Part shown: in pieces, positions 12,061 to 32,847 of the stretch
Numbering within the stretch: position 1 is the stretch's first letter
How the letters are laid out: each line of letters starts with the position of its first letter
Origin: Salminus brasiliensis
Taxonomy: Eukaryota; Chordata; Actinopteri; Characiformes; Bryconidae
Length of the DNA stretch: 64,000 nt
Assembly: GCF_030463535.1 (NCBI RefSeq)
Contig: NC_132894.1
Location: 15,397,433 to 15,461,432 of the forward strand
Direction: 5' to 3'
Notes under the pieces: generated by a model
What the model saw: only the letters and a program-made list of their open reading frames with translations
Database searches by the model: none
What the model was told of the DNA's origin: nothing
Translations under genes and position numbers: made by a program

Positions 12061-13127
12061 AGAAGAGGTAAGGAAAGCACCTCCCACTGCCCCCCTAGTA
12101 ATAGAAACTGCTGTTCCAGGAAAAGTCTTCAACGATGAGAGTGAAAACCGCAAATTTGGGAACTGCACCTGTTTATACAGGGGGCGGTGGCTACCTCATC
12201 ACTGCTGTTACTTCCATGGTTGGTCATTTCCTGTAGTGAGATACCAAATATTGAAAGAGAACTCTAAGAGAACTAGTTAAATGCTGGCAAGATTAGATCA
12301 AATCTCCCATATGACTGGTAAGACTGACTGAGCAGCCTTACGTTTGCAAGCTGTGATTGCCGTTTGGGTTACCCCAGATTTTCGCACAGACCACATTGAT
12401 ATGATGAAATGTAATTTGGCCAAGGATGCCCAAACATTTTCCCAAGACTGTCTATATATATATGCTTTTCATTGCACAACATACTGTAGCTTTTCCATGG
12501 ATCCTTTGAGGCTGTGCACATTTTCTGTTTATCTAGATGGTTCAGTAGCACAGGCAACACAAGTAGGCTCAGTCGAATGAAATGGAAGAAGCTTTTTTTC
12601 CTTTTTAAATTTTTTTTAACCTCCTGCAGTTTCACAAATAAAAGTCTTTGGATCATGCATTGTCAGGCCACTCAGCTTTTGATTCTTCACATGATTGTCA
12701 GTTCTCAAGTCTGTTGTTCGGTTACAGCAGATTTAGTGAGGCGTTTACTCCTCTTGATATAGCTATATTTATGGCACATTAAAAAACAGTCTTAAACTGT
12801 GTGCACTTCTCAACATGTCCACAAGGGGAAGTACTGTGCAAAACACTTCTTTTCTTCCACGCAAACCGCCAGTGCATAATGATGTCAGTGTAAATTATTC
12901 ACATGTATTTACACAAACATGCCCATACACTCACACATACTCTCTCAGACACTCTCAGAGTTGCACACTGTGAAACATGTTACACACACACACACGCGTG
13001 CGCACACACCACACGCACAAACGCAAACGAAAAGACATGCTCGTACACATGCATGTTGCATTAAGTCTCCAAACATGTACCTACCACACATTCACATACA
13101 CACACATACATACAAAAACACCCTCCC

Positions 13128-13131
<4 letters not shown>

Positions 13132-13166
<35 letters not shown>
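13132..13166. repeat. (CA)n microsatellite
   Basis: About 17 CA units just downstream of the hycc2 stop codon. It is (TG)n in the hycc2 transcript, in the probable 3' UTR. Confidence 0.9.
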
Positions 13167-13167
<1 letters not shown>

Positions 13168-13185
13168 CAGCCCTGCACAACTAGT

Positions 13186-21852
<8,667 letters not shown>

Positions 21853-22258
21853 CTTAAAATAAAGAGAGTAAGAGCAAATCGTAAGCACTACTGGCACTTA
21901 AGCAGTTTTGATTTGATTTAAACGGGGAGGTTGAGTAATTTGATTATCGCTGATGTTTCTCAGGGATTTTGGTTCTTTTCAATTCCGCCATGTCAGCCAT
22001 TTTTACTCTGGCGGCTTTAACCTGCTATAAATCGAACCACAGAAATGACTGGATTACAGCAGTCATACATTGAACTTTTTCCTTTGACCTCACAACAAAG
22101 CCTGGGTGTTTGGAATACAAGTAAACAGAGAGAAACGGTTACAGAAGATGACCTGAAGCATGGAGAGAAAGAAATATTCCCCTCAGAAAGCCACTGTAGG
22201 CACAAATTATCAAGCTTACTGAGAAATCTTGCTTTGTGAAACAGCTTCCTGATCTTAC

Positions 22259-22352
22259 CTCGCTCACTCAAGCTTTAGCAGTGCTGGAGAGGGAGGATCT
22301 GACTCTGGTTCTTCATCTTGTCTGTTGATCTGCTGATCGCTGGCCAAACAAC
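22259..22352 (-). other. hycc2: hycc2 5' noncoding exon with a small upstream ORF
   Basis: Bounded by a good acceptor (ttcttctcag|G) and a good donor (GAG|gtaaga), 94 nt long, 407 bases before the coding-start exon. It contains an ATG at 22,316 opening a 13-codon frame that stops at 22,275, a uORF that could damp hyccin-2 translation. Exon status is inferred from splice sites and position. Confidence 0.5.
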
Positions 22353-23672
22353 CTGAGAAGAAAGAGCAGAGAGAAATGATGCTCATTCTTTTCCACCTGC
22401 ACCAACAGGATCACAGCTCCTACAGTTACCCAGTGTGCATGTGTCAACCAGCCACTGACAGGGCGTCACATTATATGTGGGAATTCTGCATTCTGTTCCT
22501 ACGTGTGCTCTAGACAAAGTGTCCTGTCCTAATTAAAAGATATCACAGAGCGGTTTGAGACTAAAAAAACATGTGCTTCACATGCCAAATCCAGCTTCTG
22601 TGAACATCTCCACTCCCACAGGAGCAGCAGACAGCCTTAGATGACCTATAAACGACATACGGCATCTCCCATGCACAGAACGATTTATTAGCAATAGTGT
22701 CACATTATCTGAACATTGATTAAAGGTTTTAAAGATCTCAATCAAACGTCCTTTCTGTCTGGCCAAGTACCATATGCTTAAGAGAGAACCTCGCCGCTTG
22801 GCTGTATTACAACACAAAAGGCGGGATACAAATAAGACAAATGCATTGAAAAATCACAACTAAAACTAGACTGAAACTTAAAATTTCTACTAAATATATC
22901 AGTAAAATGTAAGGTTTTAAAACGGTTAATTATAAAGCATAATACATTCTTCTGCTTTACAAAATTACAAAACAATCTTCCTTGAAAAAGTAGAAAAATA
23001 TTTTATCATGGGGTAAGTCATGTGACGCACTTGACAGAAATGTCTGCTTAAGAGACTTGCTGCAGTTAAGCCTTCTTTTCAAGTCCTATCAAAACCCTGA
23101 TTGAGGCAACATTCTGTCAGGGTGCCGACCAACACAAAGTTCCACCATTAAGACAGGAAACAACCCTGGCACTGCTGTGGCTAGCAGCCAGGCAGGCCCA
23201 GCTAATGAGCCGCCTGCCTGACACCGCAATGGACGTGGCTGCTGCCTCACTGGTGGAGTCAGCCAAAGACATCTCCAAAAGCGTGGAAGCATTACACATT
23301 ACATTTTAGTTAGAGATGTTTGTGTGAAACAGGCAGCAACTGCCCCAACTTGGCCGGGCGGGTGGGTTTGTCTGAGTGGGGACTGCAAAATGGCCGTCTT
23401 CACTATTCACAGGTTTTCGTATGGTAGAAACAGCGACAGGTATAAGACTAGCGTATAAGTGAACTGGTATGGAAATTGTTTTTACTGACCTATCTAAAAA
23501 CTATCAGGAAGTGTATTCACAAGCATTATTATATATAGATGCAATTCACAACACATAAGCTTCTTGCCCAAAAATAAATAAATAAATAGATAAAAAATAT
23601 ATTAAATCACCAACAATGTTCCAATCTTGGGCATCTAAAGTGGAAATGTGTATTTCTTCAGCCAGTGTCAGA

Positions 23673-24303
23673 GTCAATATACAGTCCGCCTCAAGCTTAT
23701 GTACAAGCTAACACACTAGCCACAAGCCAATATACACGGTCAGCCTCGAGCTAATTCACTAGCCATGATTTAATATACACAGTCAGCCTCGAGCTAATTC
23801 ACTAGCCCTTAGTGAGATAGTAACACAGTAACCATGGATCAATACACATGGTCAGCCCTTCAGCTAATGCAGTAGCCATAAGGAATACCCTCGCCATGAG
23901 TTAATATACACGGTCAGCCTCGAGTTAATGGCCTAGCCCAACGGCTCATACACTAGCCACTAGTCACTAGTCAATATGTATGGTCGGCATCAAGCTAATG
24001 AACAAGCTAACAAACTAGCCACAAGCCAATATACACAAATCAGCCCATCAGCTAATGCACTAGCCACAAGCAAACACGCTAGCTAGAAATATATACACAC
24101 ATGGTACACATTAAGCTAATTCACTAGCCAATATACATGTTCAGCGTCAACCTAATACATTAGCTACGAGCTAATAGACTAGCCCTGAGTCAACACACAT
24201 GGTCAGCCTCGAGCTAATTCACTAGCCCCAAGCTAACACACTAGCCACGAGCCAATATACACAGCCTAGATCAAGCTAATTCACTAGCCAATATACATGT
24301 TCA
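23673..24303. repeat. Degenerate minisatellite, about 11 copies
   Basis: Irregular units of about 40-70 bp are built on 'caatatacacggtcagcctc' followed by 'gagctaattcactagcc'. Copies begin near 23,674, 23,729, 23,770, 23,840, 23,902, 23,971, 24,027, 24,130, 24,189, 24,252 and 24,288. Drift between copies and uneven spacing point to an old array. Confidence 0.85.
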
Positions 24304-26553
24304 CCTACTCAGACAGGACTCTGAGTCAGGACGGCGTCCAGTCAAGTCTGAACTGAAGTGCACTAATCCAGCCCTCTATTTATTTAAACAAAAATGCTAA
24401 TGGCCAATGACAATACAGCTAAACGCTCATATCTAGCAGTGAGCTGACGATACTTTGGCAACGTCAGGACTTATTGTTGCCTTCTTGATTTGGTTACAGA
24501 GACCTTCATCGCTACACTGCCTTCTGAGAAAGAGAGGACAGCAAGGCATCAGGTCAGCTGGCTACCTCCAGTTTCAGACACAGCCGATGTTCATGTGAAA
24601 GCTTCGACCCTTCTATTCTCTCTCCAATTCACTTCTTAGTGCCTGTTCTGCCCCTAATAACTGCACGTATTTACAAAATGGTTGGTAAAGGGTTTTAGTC
24701 TTTATAGCAAGGGTCAGTTCAACATTTTTAGGAATCAATTTAGAGGAATCACATTAAACCTACTGATAGGCTAGAGACATCAGATCAAGAGTTTACTACC
24801 TGAAATAAATGTATAATAATCCACAAATATGGTCAATAAAATAAATACATAAACATTAAGCAAGCAGTAAGCATTTAGTGGGTAACATAAGATAATGGGT
24901 GCTTGAATATTGACTTCTGCAATCAAATAATAAAAAAAAAAAAATATATATATATATATTTTTTTTTTTTTTACTAAAGATTGCCACACATTCACCTTTT
25001 TCTCTACTGTCCTTTAAACTTTGCAGACAAACACTCATTCCTGGAACAAGGACAGATTTTACAAGGACAAAGTTTTTCTTCTGGACAGAAGGGCTAAATT
25101 CCAGTCATTCATCTCTAGCAGTGGATTCTGCTTGAACAAAACTTATCAGACGAAAATTCAGCGCACCGACTTTATATGATATATCCACCACATGACTGTA
25201 CCTGAGGAATACTGTTAAAGTTAAAAGACACTCAGATTATTTTGATTGGCACTTTCTTGTTAACAGTTAAAAATAAACTTGTGTTTGTCTTTACAGCACC
25301 GTAAACAAAAAATCCAGATCATTCAAAATCTTTACATTATGTAGGTTTTTTAAACTGACACATCATCTCTGTCTAAATTTGTTAAAGCTGAGATATTTTG
25401 GATTTACTACTAGGCCGTGATCATATTAAACACTCTATATATACACACGCACACTGCACATGTCTACATTTATAATATTTTCATTAGTGTGTTAATTAAG
25501 CCATAGCTAGTCTAGTCTCATGCATGGAGCAAAGACCAATAAAACATGACCAGTGCTGACCTCATTAAAGGATTTTTCACTTAACCAAGATTCAGTGGAT
25601 CAACCAAGACATGTTTGATATCTGATGTGGGCTTCTTTAGTTTACCTTGGGAGAAACTAAGATATTTAAAGCTGCTAACAAAACTGGACATCAAATGTAA
25701 CCAATTTCCTCCTCATAAATGCTCGCCAAAATCATTTTTTTCCTTCAAAAATATTCCAAGAAGCAAACCAAGGAAGACCTTATTTAGAATAGTACCTACA
25801 TGATAATCTGCACAGTGACGCACTTTGTGAACTACTTCTCTTTTAAACTGGACCACAAAGCGATGATGCCACTTTATGTTGAGGTACAAGTGGTTCCAGT
25901 TACGTGGAAAAGCTTACTTTTCCCACTGTGTTTCAATTGGGTTCAAAACTATTCCAAATCAAATGTGACAAGAGACAGCAAGTCTAAACGCCAAACAAGC
26001 ACATCCAGGTGACCTTCCTAACACAGCCTTCACATGTCACTATTTTCTCAAATGAGTCATTTCAGCTGTACACAAACACATTCACACATACACACAATAT
26101 AAACACGATTAATTTCAAGCATATGTCAGTTTTATTTACATCCTTTTGATTTGTATCACCAAGGATGTTCCATTTATTTGCATTTAACTCTCTGTTATCC
26201 ATCAATATGTTGTTTTTAAAGCTGTAACAACTCACAAATATTCAATAACCCATTCTATATGAGAGTGGCATCACCAATGCATTTTTCAATACAGTAAAAG
26301 TGTGGCTAAAATGTGCCTTGTGTGTACGTGAATGGGCCCATTTACATTTAGCAGAAAATCAAACACCATAAAAAGCGGTGCCGATCTAATGCTCTAGTCC
26401 TTAGCTTACATGTAGTCTAAATACAATACAGAGCCAAACACTTAACATTGCAGCAATACAGACTCTACATGACTGACATGCCACAGTATGAAGAGTCTCT
26501 CTGTAGTACTTACATAACTGATACTGGCCATGTGAGGAAATTCAGCCTCCGCC

Positions 26554-26582
26554 GAGTAGTAGTAGTAGTAGTAGTAGTAGTA
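26554..26582. repeat. (AGT)n trinucleotide repeat
   Basis: About nine AGT units in hycc2 intron 1. Confidence 0.9.
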
Positions 26583-29151
26583 ACAGTCTATCCCTGTTAA
26601 TGACTGACAAAGTGTTGTTGCAAGAGAAGAAAAGTCCTAGACTTGGTCATTCACAGGCAAACATTAGTCTGCACTACATACCGACTAACTACACTGGTAG
26701 GACTTTAGACAGGTCACGTCAGCACTGCGCTAAACATGTGCCCCCTATTTGATGAGACTTCTAAATCCAATTTAAAGCAGCCCAAACCTCAATCATATAC
26801 TTATGTAGGTCTAGGCCGGTGAAGGTTATTTCTAACGCAGCACTAAAGGGGTTACATGAGAGTTTAATGAACTTAGAGGCCTGACATAATTGATTAACGC
26901 AGCGTCATATCTTTAGAATTTTTTTTTCAGTCAGTCATGCCAATGTTGCTAACAGGCAATGAAAATAAACGGTGGCCGATTTGCACTGTTCATATGACAT
27001 GATGCTTACCAGCTTTCAGTGACCACCAGCTCCCGTTCACACTCAGCAACATTAGGGTGCATGGCTGAACTACTCTTAACTGGTCACCTGCTCTGGGTGA
27101 AGGAAAACATGCTGCAACTGTCAACTACAGCAATCTTGTACAGACAGCAATCTTGTACATACGGGTACGATCCCTTACTGCTTTCAGTACACTCTGTACT
27201 GCAGCCCTAATCCCTGACTGAATGCAAAACAGGAGGGTTAAAAAGCTCAACCAGAGGCAACATGATCAAACACAGTATTTTTCTCAGTGTTTGGTTCCAG
27301 CAGGCCAGAGAGCCTTGGTCTCTAACCCCTTCTACTGGGTAAGAAGCTTACAAGCCTCTGTGCCAGATAATTAAGTGTATACACTCCCTTAAACGAGGAC
27401 TTAGTTCGAGGCCTAAAATAGACATTGCTAAAAAGAGCTTAGTGGAAAGGCACAGACGAGAGAAAGTGAATGGTGGGGAAAGGGTGTTTTCCAGAGGAAG
27501 ATCTAAAGTAAAGCAGCACACCGACATGAAACAGTACACCACAGACCTGACAACAGCAGCAGGGCGCCGGTCAGCACTTAAACCAATGGCAGTCTGAAAA
27601 CACTCCACTCTGTCAGCAGCACATGCTTGCACGGTCACAGGCACATGCACTGCTGACATCTGCTTGTACAACACACTCCTCTCTATCTCAAGCTCATGTG
27701 CATACCCACAACCTCGACACTCTTTTTCCTCATCCTTGCTTCACTGTGCATCATGGCTCAAATAGGAACTCTTAGGAACACAGGAACACAGCCCAAGTCG
27801 GTGCACACGGGCATGCTTGCAGGCCATGATGTACAAACAAAGCGACCTGTGCGTGCTGACATGCAGCACATATGCCATCTGTTGCATTGTGTTTGGGTCC
27901 GCTTTCTCTGACAACGAGGTGCTTTTAATCACTCGCAATCCTGTCAAGTTAGCCAGCTGGTGTGCAGTCTCTCCTAATCTGGCCTGGGTATTAGCCGGTC
28001 TCTTTACTGCACAATGTTAGTCCTTGGTGAGGGCACTGATCCAGCTACTTACAGAGAGATAAGCAGCTCCTGATGTAGTCTACGGCCATCGAACAACCTA
28101 GTGGACAAATAGAGCAGAACTGATTCAAGAATGACTTGAGGCCTAGATCAATGGCCTAATGCTGGGATGTTCTGGTCAGACAGGGGGAACATACTGTTTG
28201 CTTCCCTCGTCACACAACTGACACTTCTCAGTTCTCAGTTCTCCACCAATAGAAGGAGGCCGCCCTCCCAAAGCACCTCCAATGGGGCATGCAGATCAAG
28301 TTTCATCTCACACTAGAGTACACAGTTATGCACTCATTTGTAACTCTGCTGTGCGCTCAGCGCTCAGGATTGAGCCGGGTGTCCCTGCTTTTGACTTTCC
28401 TCATAGCTGGAGATGTTCACTCCCTGTCTTCCTTTCCTGTGTATTCATTTGCCTACCCATTGTAAGCCTCGCCTGCGTCTGTCTACCTTCTCCTTACCAC
28501 AGTCACAGCTTTAGTTAGAACAGGTGGGCGGGGTTTGGGATAGGGGTGGTCTCATGTTGATGTACCATACTTACAGGACCACTGCGCAGAAGTTAGGAAG
28601 CTAGCAGTTCCTAACACTCAGGCCCGAGTGCTCCTCACACTGCTGTATTACTGGACCTACTGGACCTGGGCCCATTCAGCTCATTCATACACACACAGCC
28701 AGTCCACCGTGCGCCTGCTCCAGCCTGTGACAGCCCCCCTGCTGCACCTAAGCCTCGACATTAGTCCCTAAAGGGTCGGTGACAATACTGATGTATCCGT
28801 GTGTGTGTGGGGGGGGGGGGTCTGTGTGTGTCAGTAAACCCAGCTCTGTAGTCCCAAGGAGGAAGCTTACGGCCAGACACGCAAGGAGCACGGAACCACT
28901 GACCTTTCCTCAGCCCTCGAGGTTCACATTTCAGTGTTTCGCTAATCTCCACACGACAGGTCGCCACGTTAGCTAGCTAACCTCTTCACGGTCAGGGCTT
29001 CCTCGACCCCCAAAACAGCAGCTACTGTTCTCTGGTGACAGCGGTGGTCTTCAGCGCCGCGTAACCGCGTCCACATGCCCTTCAGGAGTATACGTGGCCT
29101 ATATGGCCGTGTTTCTCGCCCCGAGTGGTCGTGTGAATGATAGCTACGTAC

Positions 29152-29560
29152 CGGTGGTGGGCTGGTGTAGATGCTGCAGGGAAGAAGAGGGCTCATATGA
29201 AGAGGACGAGCCTCAGCTCCTCCGCTCCTCCGCGCCTCCTTTACTCTGCACTGTGCGAGCTGCTAAAAACGAAGACCCCACACGACGGCCGTCGAAGCTC
29301 TGAGGAAGACCATTACTGCCAAGGCGACTCCAGTGGGCCCTTAACGCGGCTCCGTCGGCGTACAGAGCGGCCTCTGTAAGCGTTAAGACCGGAGAATCCT
29401 CCAGTGTTTGCATCTATCACCCCCCTCCTCCTCCTCCTCCTCCTCCCCCCCTGCCAACTCGCAGCTCTGCAGGCTGACGCGCGTCCTGCCTTCCCATTGG
29501 CTGTAGGCGAGAGGGTGGGCGCCTCGATTGGTCAGGTGAGCAGGTGACTCGATAACGCGG
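29152..29560 (-). promoter_or_regulatory. hycc2: hycc2 CpG promoter and probable noncoding exon 1
   Basis: A CpG-rich block carries a strong minus-strand donor (CACCG|gtacgt) at 29,151/29,150, so exon 1 should run from 29,152 to a start near 29,300-29,450. Inverted CCAAT boxes lie at about 29,497 and 29,529. A (CCT)n tract at about 29,421-29,446 would be (AGG)n in the transcript or core promoter. The exact start is unknown. Confidence 0.5.
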
Positions 29561-30069
29561 CCACGAGAGCCGTGATGAACAGTTTGATTCAGTTTACTAA
29601 ACCGATTCCCCCCGACCGTCCGCTTCAATGAATCAATCGTCCAAACCAACGATTCATTGATTCACAAATTAGGCGAACTTCGCTCTCGTGCTCCGTTTAA
29701 AAAAGGTCGTTCAGTTCAGCTCAGCGATCCTGAGGTTACCTCTACTAGTGTAGGGTACTTCTCCTGATGGAGACAGACTCGGAAAGCAAACAAGTAAAAG
29801 GAAAAAAATGTCTTACGGGGAGAAAATGTAAGCACGTGCTAAGAAGGTGAGTCTGGTTTTATAAGAGGTTTTTAACCGTTAGCGATCTTTAATGCTGCCT
29901 GCAGATTCCACTAGAAGCTCGATTCACTCGACGTGTGAATCGATTCCCGCGGTTTATTGAAAAGAACCGGTTATTGAATCGTTGACGATGTGGACATTTC
30001 TGCACGTGAGTGATTTGCATGATGTGGTTCTCGCCGTCCACACGTTAACAGCCAAAGGCGAAAGCACAG

Positions 30070-30290
30070 AGTTGTGCAAAAGTTTGGACACCCCGCTCAA
30101 ATTACATGATGTAGTTTAAATATAATAAAAATCACAGCACATCTACAGACAACACACTTCTGCACATTCTAAAAAAATTATATATATATAAAAAATATAC
30201 AAAAAAAATTATATATATATATATATTCTTTTTTACTTAGAAAACCCCAAAAATGTTGACCAGGGTATAGCCAAACTTTTGTATTATACT
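30070..30290. mobile_element. TIR element (MITE) with internal TA repeats
   Basis: The left end 'tgcaaaagtttggacacc' and the right end 'agccaaacttttgtat' are inverted copies around an A/T-rich core with TA runs at 30,180-30,226. The ends resemble Tc1/mariner-type termini. It lies between hycc2 and the dehydratase gene. Confidence 0.6.
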
Positions 30291-30708
30291 GTATTTTCAG
30301 CAAAGTGTTGAAAGGGTAAAATCACATCAAAACAAATGTGTTGCAGTTTATTACTTTATTAATTTAGTAATGTTGGTAATTTGTTTTTACTAATAATTAA
30401 ATTGTAAATGTATTCTTCATTTTTTAATTTATCACAGAAAAAATGAATTGAAATAATCCAAAAAAAGTGTTAATATTAACGTATGCACTGTAAGTAATGT
30501 AAAGGGCAGTCATTGTCTTTGATTAAAAAAATAATATATGTATTAACAGGGTTTTATCAAGAATATGCACATAGTTTCACATAGTTTAATCACGTTTAGA
30601 CGAATCACACCTTCCCTAAACATGTCATTTACTAAAGAATGTCTAGTAATTTCTAATGCTGAAATTATTATGCATTTAATAATGTATCCATCCATGTTTC
30701 CTGACCAT

Positions 30709-30798
30709 TTACCATCCACGAGTGGGTTTCCAAGTGCCTACAATCTTTCCTTTGGAATGGACATAGTACACTGGATGCATTGCAGCTGTAGCACAAGC
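30709..30798 (-). CDS. Dehydratase-like gene, terminal exon with the zinc-site cysteine
   Basis: A 90-nt exon follows acceptor gtttttcag. It encodes [15 protein letters not shown], ends in TRGW and stops with TAA at 30,711-30,709. The family-typical C terminus makes the assignment firm even though the exon lies almost 1 kb from the previous one. An ATTAAA-like poly(A) signal occurs on the minus strand at 30,675-30,680. Confidence 0.92.
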   Translation of the reverse strand, partial: ACATAAMHPVYYVHSKGKIVGTWKPTRGW

Positions 30799-32803
30799 CT
30801 GAAAAACATAATGATGTATAAGTGTGTGTATTTCTGTCACGTCTCTTATGGTTTATGCTGTTCTTAGACCTGATTGTTACTGCCATTCTATTAATAACCA
30901 AGAACAAGCGTAGGAACCCACTATAGTATGCTAGTAAATGACACAGAATCCTACAACACATGTCAATTAAAACACCTACATCAAAATGCTACTCCTCAAC
31001 TATGGCACACCTAGTGTGAAAAGAACTGTAGTTACACAACACCACAGATAAGAAGCTTCAGCAGCAGAATGTCAGAACATCAAGGCTAAATTCTGCTACC
31101 CCACAGGCTGCTGCTGACTGAGCCCAAAACTCTAATCTCTTTTCACACTTGACTACAGAGCGAACACTGGCAACAAGCACATTGATGTTAATTTCATTCA
31201 CAATACTAACAACAATACATCTTAAAATGAATGAATAACAGGACTTTGCTCTGTGGAAAGGAAAAGCATTCTCTAATTGTTCTTTGATGAATGTTTGAGG
31301 AATACCACCATGATCCTTAGTGCAGCACCTCTCTCTTTCTAAGATGTGCCAAGCAATAGAGTAGATCAGAACTTCAACAAGGCAACAAGGTCACGGGCGC
31401 CCAAGTCTCACTGATGTGATCCATGGAGGCCCCAACTTAAACTTACAGGACTGCTGCTGACATCCTGATGCCAAATACCACAGAACACCTTCAGAGGTCT
31501 TGTGGAGTTCATATTTCAACAAGTAAGAACTGGTTTTAATGTTATGGCAGTTTCACCCACTGATGCCAGTTTGTAAAGCAGATAAACCAGCCTCTGTAAA
31601 AATGTATTACTTTTGGTCTGCGCATTAATGTTTTTTCCTATCTGAAACAGGCAACATTGTGTCAACATTTCATGATGAATGTACCAATGGAAATGCTCCA
31701 AAATTACTTTATGAATTTATTTAAAGCACCTAAAACAGTAGCTACTTACATGGTATGGCATAAGGGTGAGCATCGACCCTAGAGGGAACTGACTAAAATC
31801 CAGCTTTCCAGAGATGGGCTCCATCCTGCCATGCTCCTGAGTCATGGAGGTCAGTCTATCAAATCAATAAAACAATTCAGTTTTTCCAGCATATTTTGAA
31901 ACTTTGCAGTCTGAATTATTGCTCATTATTTGGTATTTACATGCACCCATAACGCATTCTTTTCCTCTTATATGCTCAGTATTGGAAAGTTTTTTTTTTG
32001 TTTTTTTTTACTGTTTTAATAGTCCTCAGAGTTGACCACTACTGTTCTATATAGGAGAGCAGAAGCAACTACAGGCGCTGGGCGCGATTCTGGAGAATAA
32101 CTGCCGATTTTAAAATTCAGCAGCAAAACAAATACACCCCTCCCTTCAGTGCTCCTTCTTAGAATTTCCCCACTGCGGGACTAATAAAGGATTATCTTAT
32201 CTTAAGCTCTGCCCCCAAATTCATGCTCAAGCATTTTCAATGTAATGACACTGGGCTTGCAGACCAAAAGACACGGTTTTCAAAACACTCCAGCTACCGG
32301 CCTCACATTGCTACAGTGGTGTTAGCACATCATCAGACGGCCTCGTCCAACATCACTACCGCAGTGTTAGCACAGCGGCCGCCAGTCTCATCTAACTAAT
32401 GTTACCTAGCCTGCATTTCAAATTATGCATCCAAATAATCCAAATAATTCCGCTGTGAATACAAACATGTTTTTTTTGGTCCTAAATGTCCATCAGCATC
32501 TAGACATTCTTCTTCTCCAGAGTACAATACGCACATCATTAAATACCAGTTTATATACCAGTTTAAATACCAGAAATGCTAGTCAAACTAAACATCAGTC
32601 CACTTTATTTCTTACTTTAGTTCTGGATGCCCCTCGACGATGGCGTAGCCTGTAGGAAGGCGCCCTCTTCCATCAAGACTCAGGCCGGTCCAGCCACAGT
32701 CTACCAGTAACTGGTTTCTGTGTGGGTAGTGGCCTATAACCCTTGTCAGCACCCGTACTGCAACGTCCTCAAGTCTACAGGAGCCAATGAGAGACTGCTG
32801 CAC

Positions 32804-32847
<44 letters not shown>

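Larger units (their letters stand above)
7751..13100. other. Intergenic region built largely from transposon relics
   Basis: No host coding exon is supported. The stretch holds a SINE (8,094-8,253), a LINE 3' relic (8,395-8,845), a hairpin MITE (8,999-9,067), MITE-like DNA at 9,958-10,090 and two Tc1/mariner-type relics (10,465-10,965 and 11,558-12,060). The remaining DNA is unrecognised A/T-rich sequence. From about 12,900 to 13,185, CA-rich DNA overlaps the expected 3' UTR of hycc2. Confidence 0.6.
22353..29151 (-). other. hycc2 intron 1
   Basis: Long intron between the probable first exon (about 29,152) and the second noncoding exon. It holds the degenerate minisatellite at 23,673-24,303, an A/T tract at 24,930-24,972, an (AGT)n repeat at 26,554-26,582, and otherwise unique DNA. 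I see no coding exon on either strand. Confidence 0.55.

Noticed and set aside
27100-27160. Tandem 'agcaatcttgtaca' duplication
   Set aside because: Only two copies; ordinary local duplication.
29590-29990. Repeated 'gaatcaatc/gattcattgattc' motifs as a possible regulatory cluster or origin
   Set aside because: Short imperfect repeats in upstream DNA of hycc2; no consistent spacing or palindrome.
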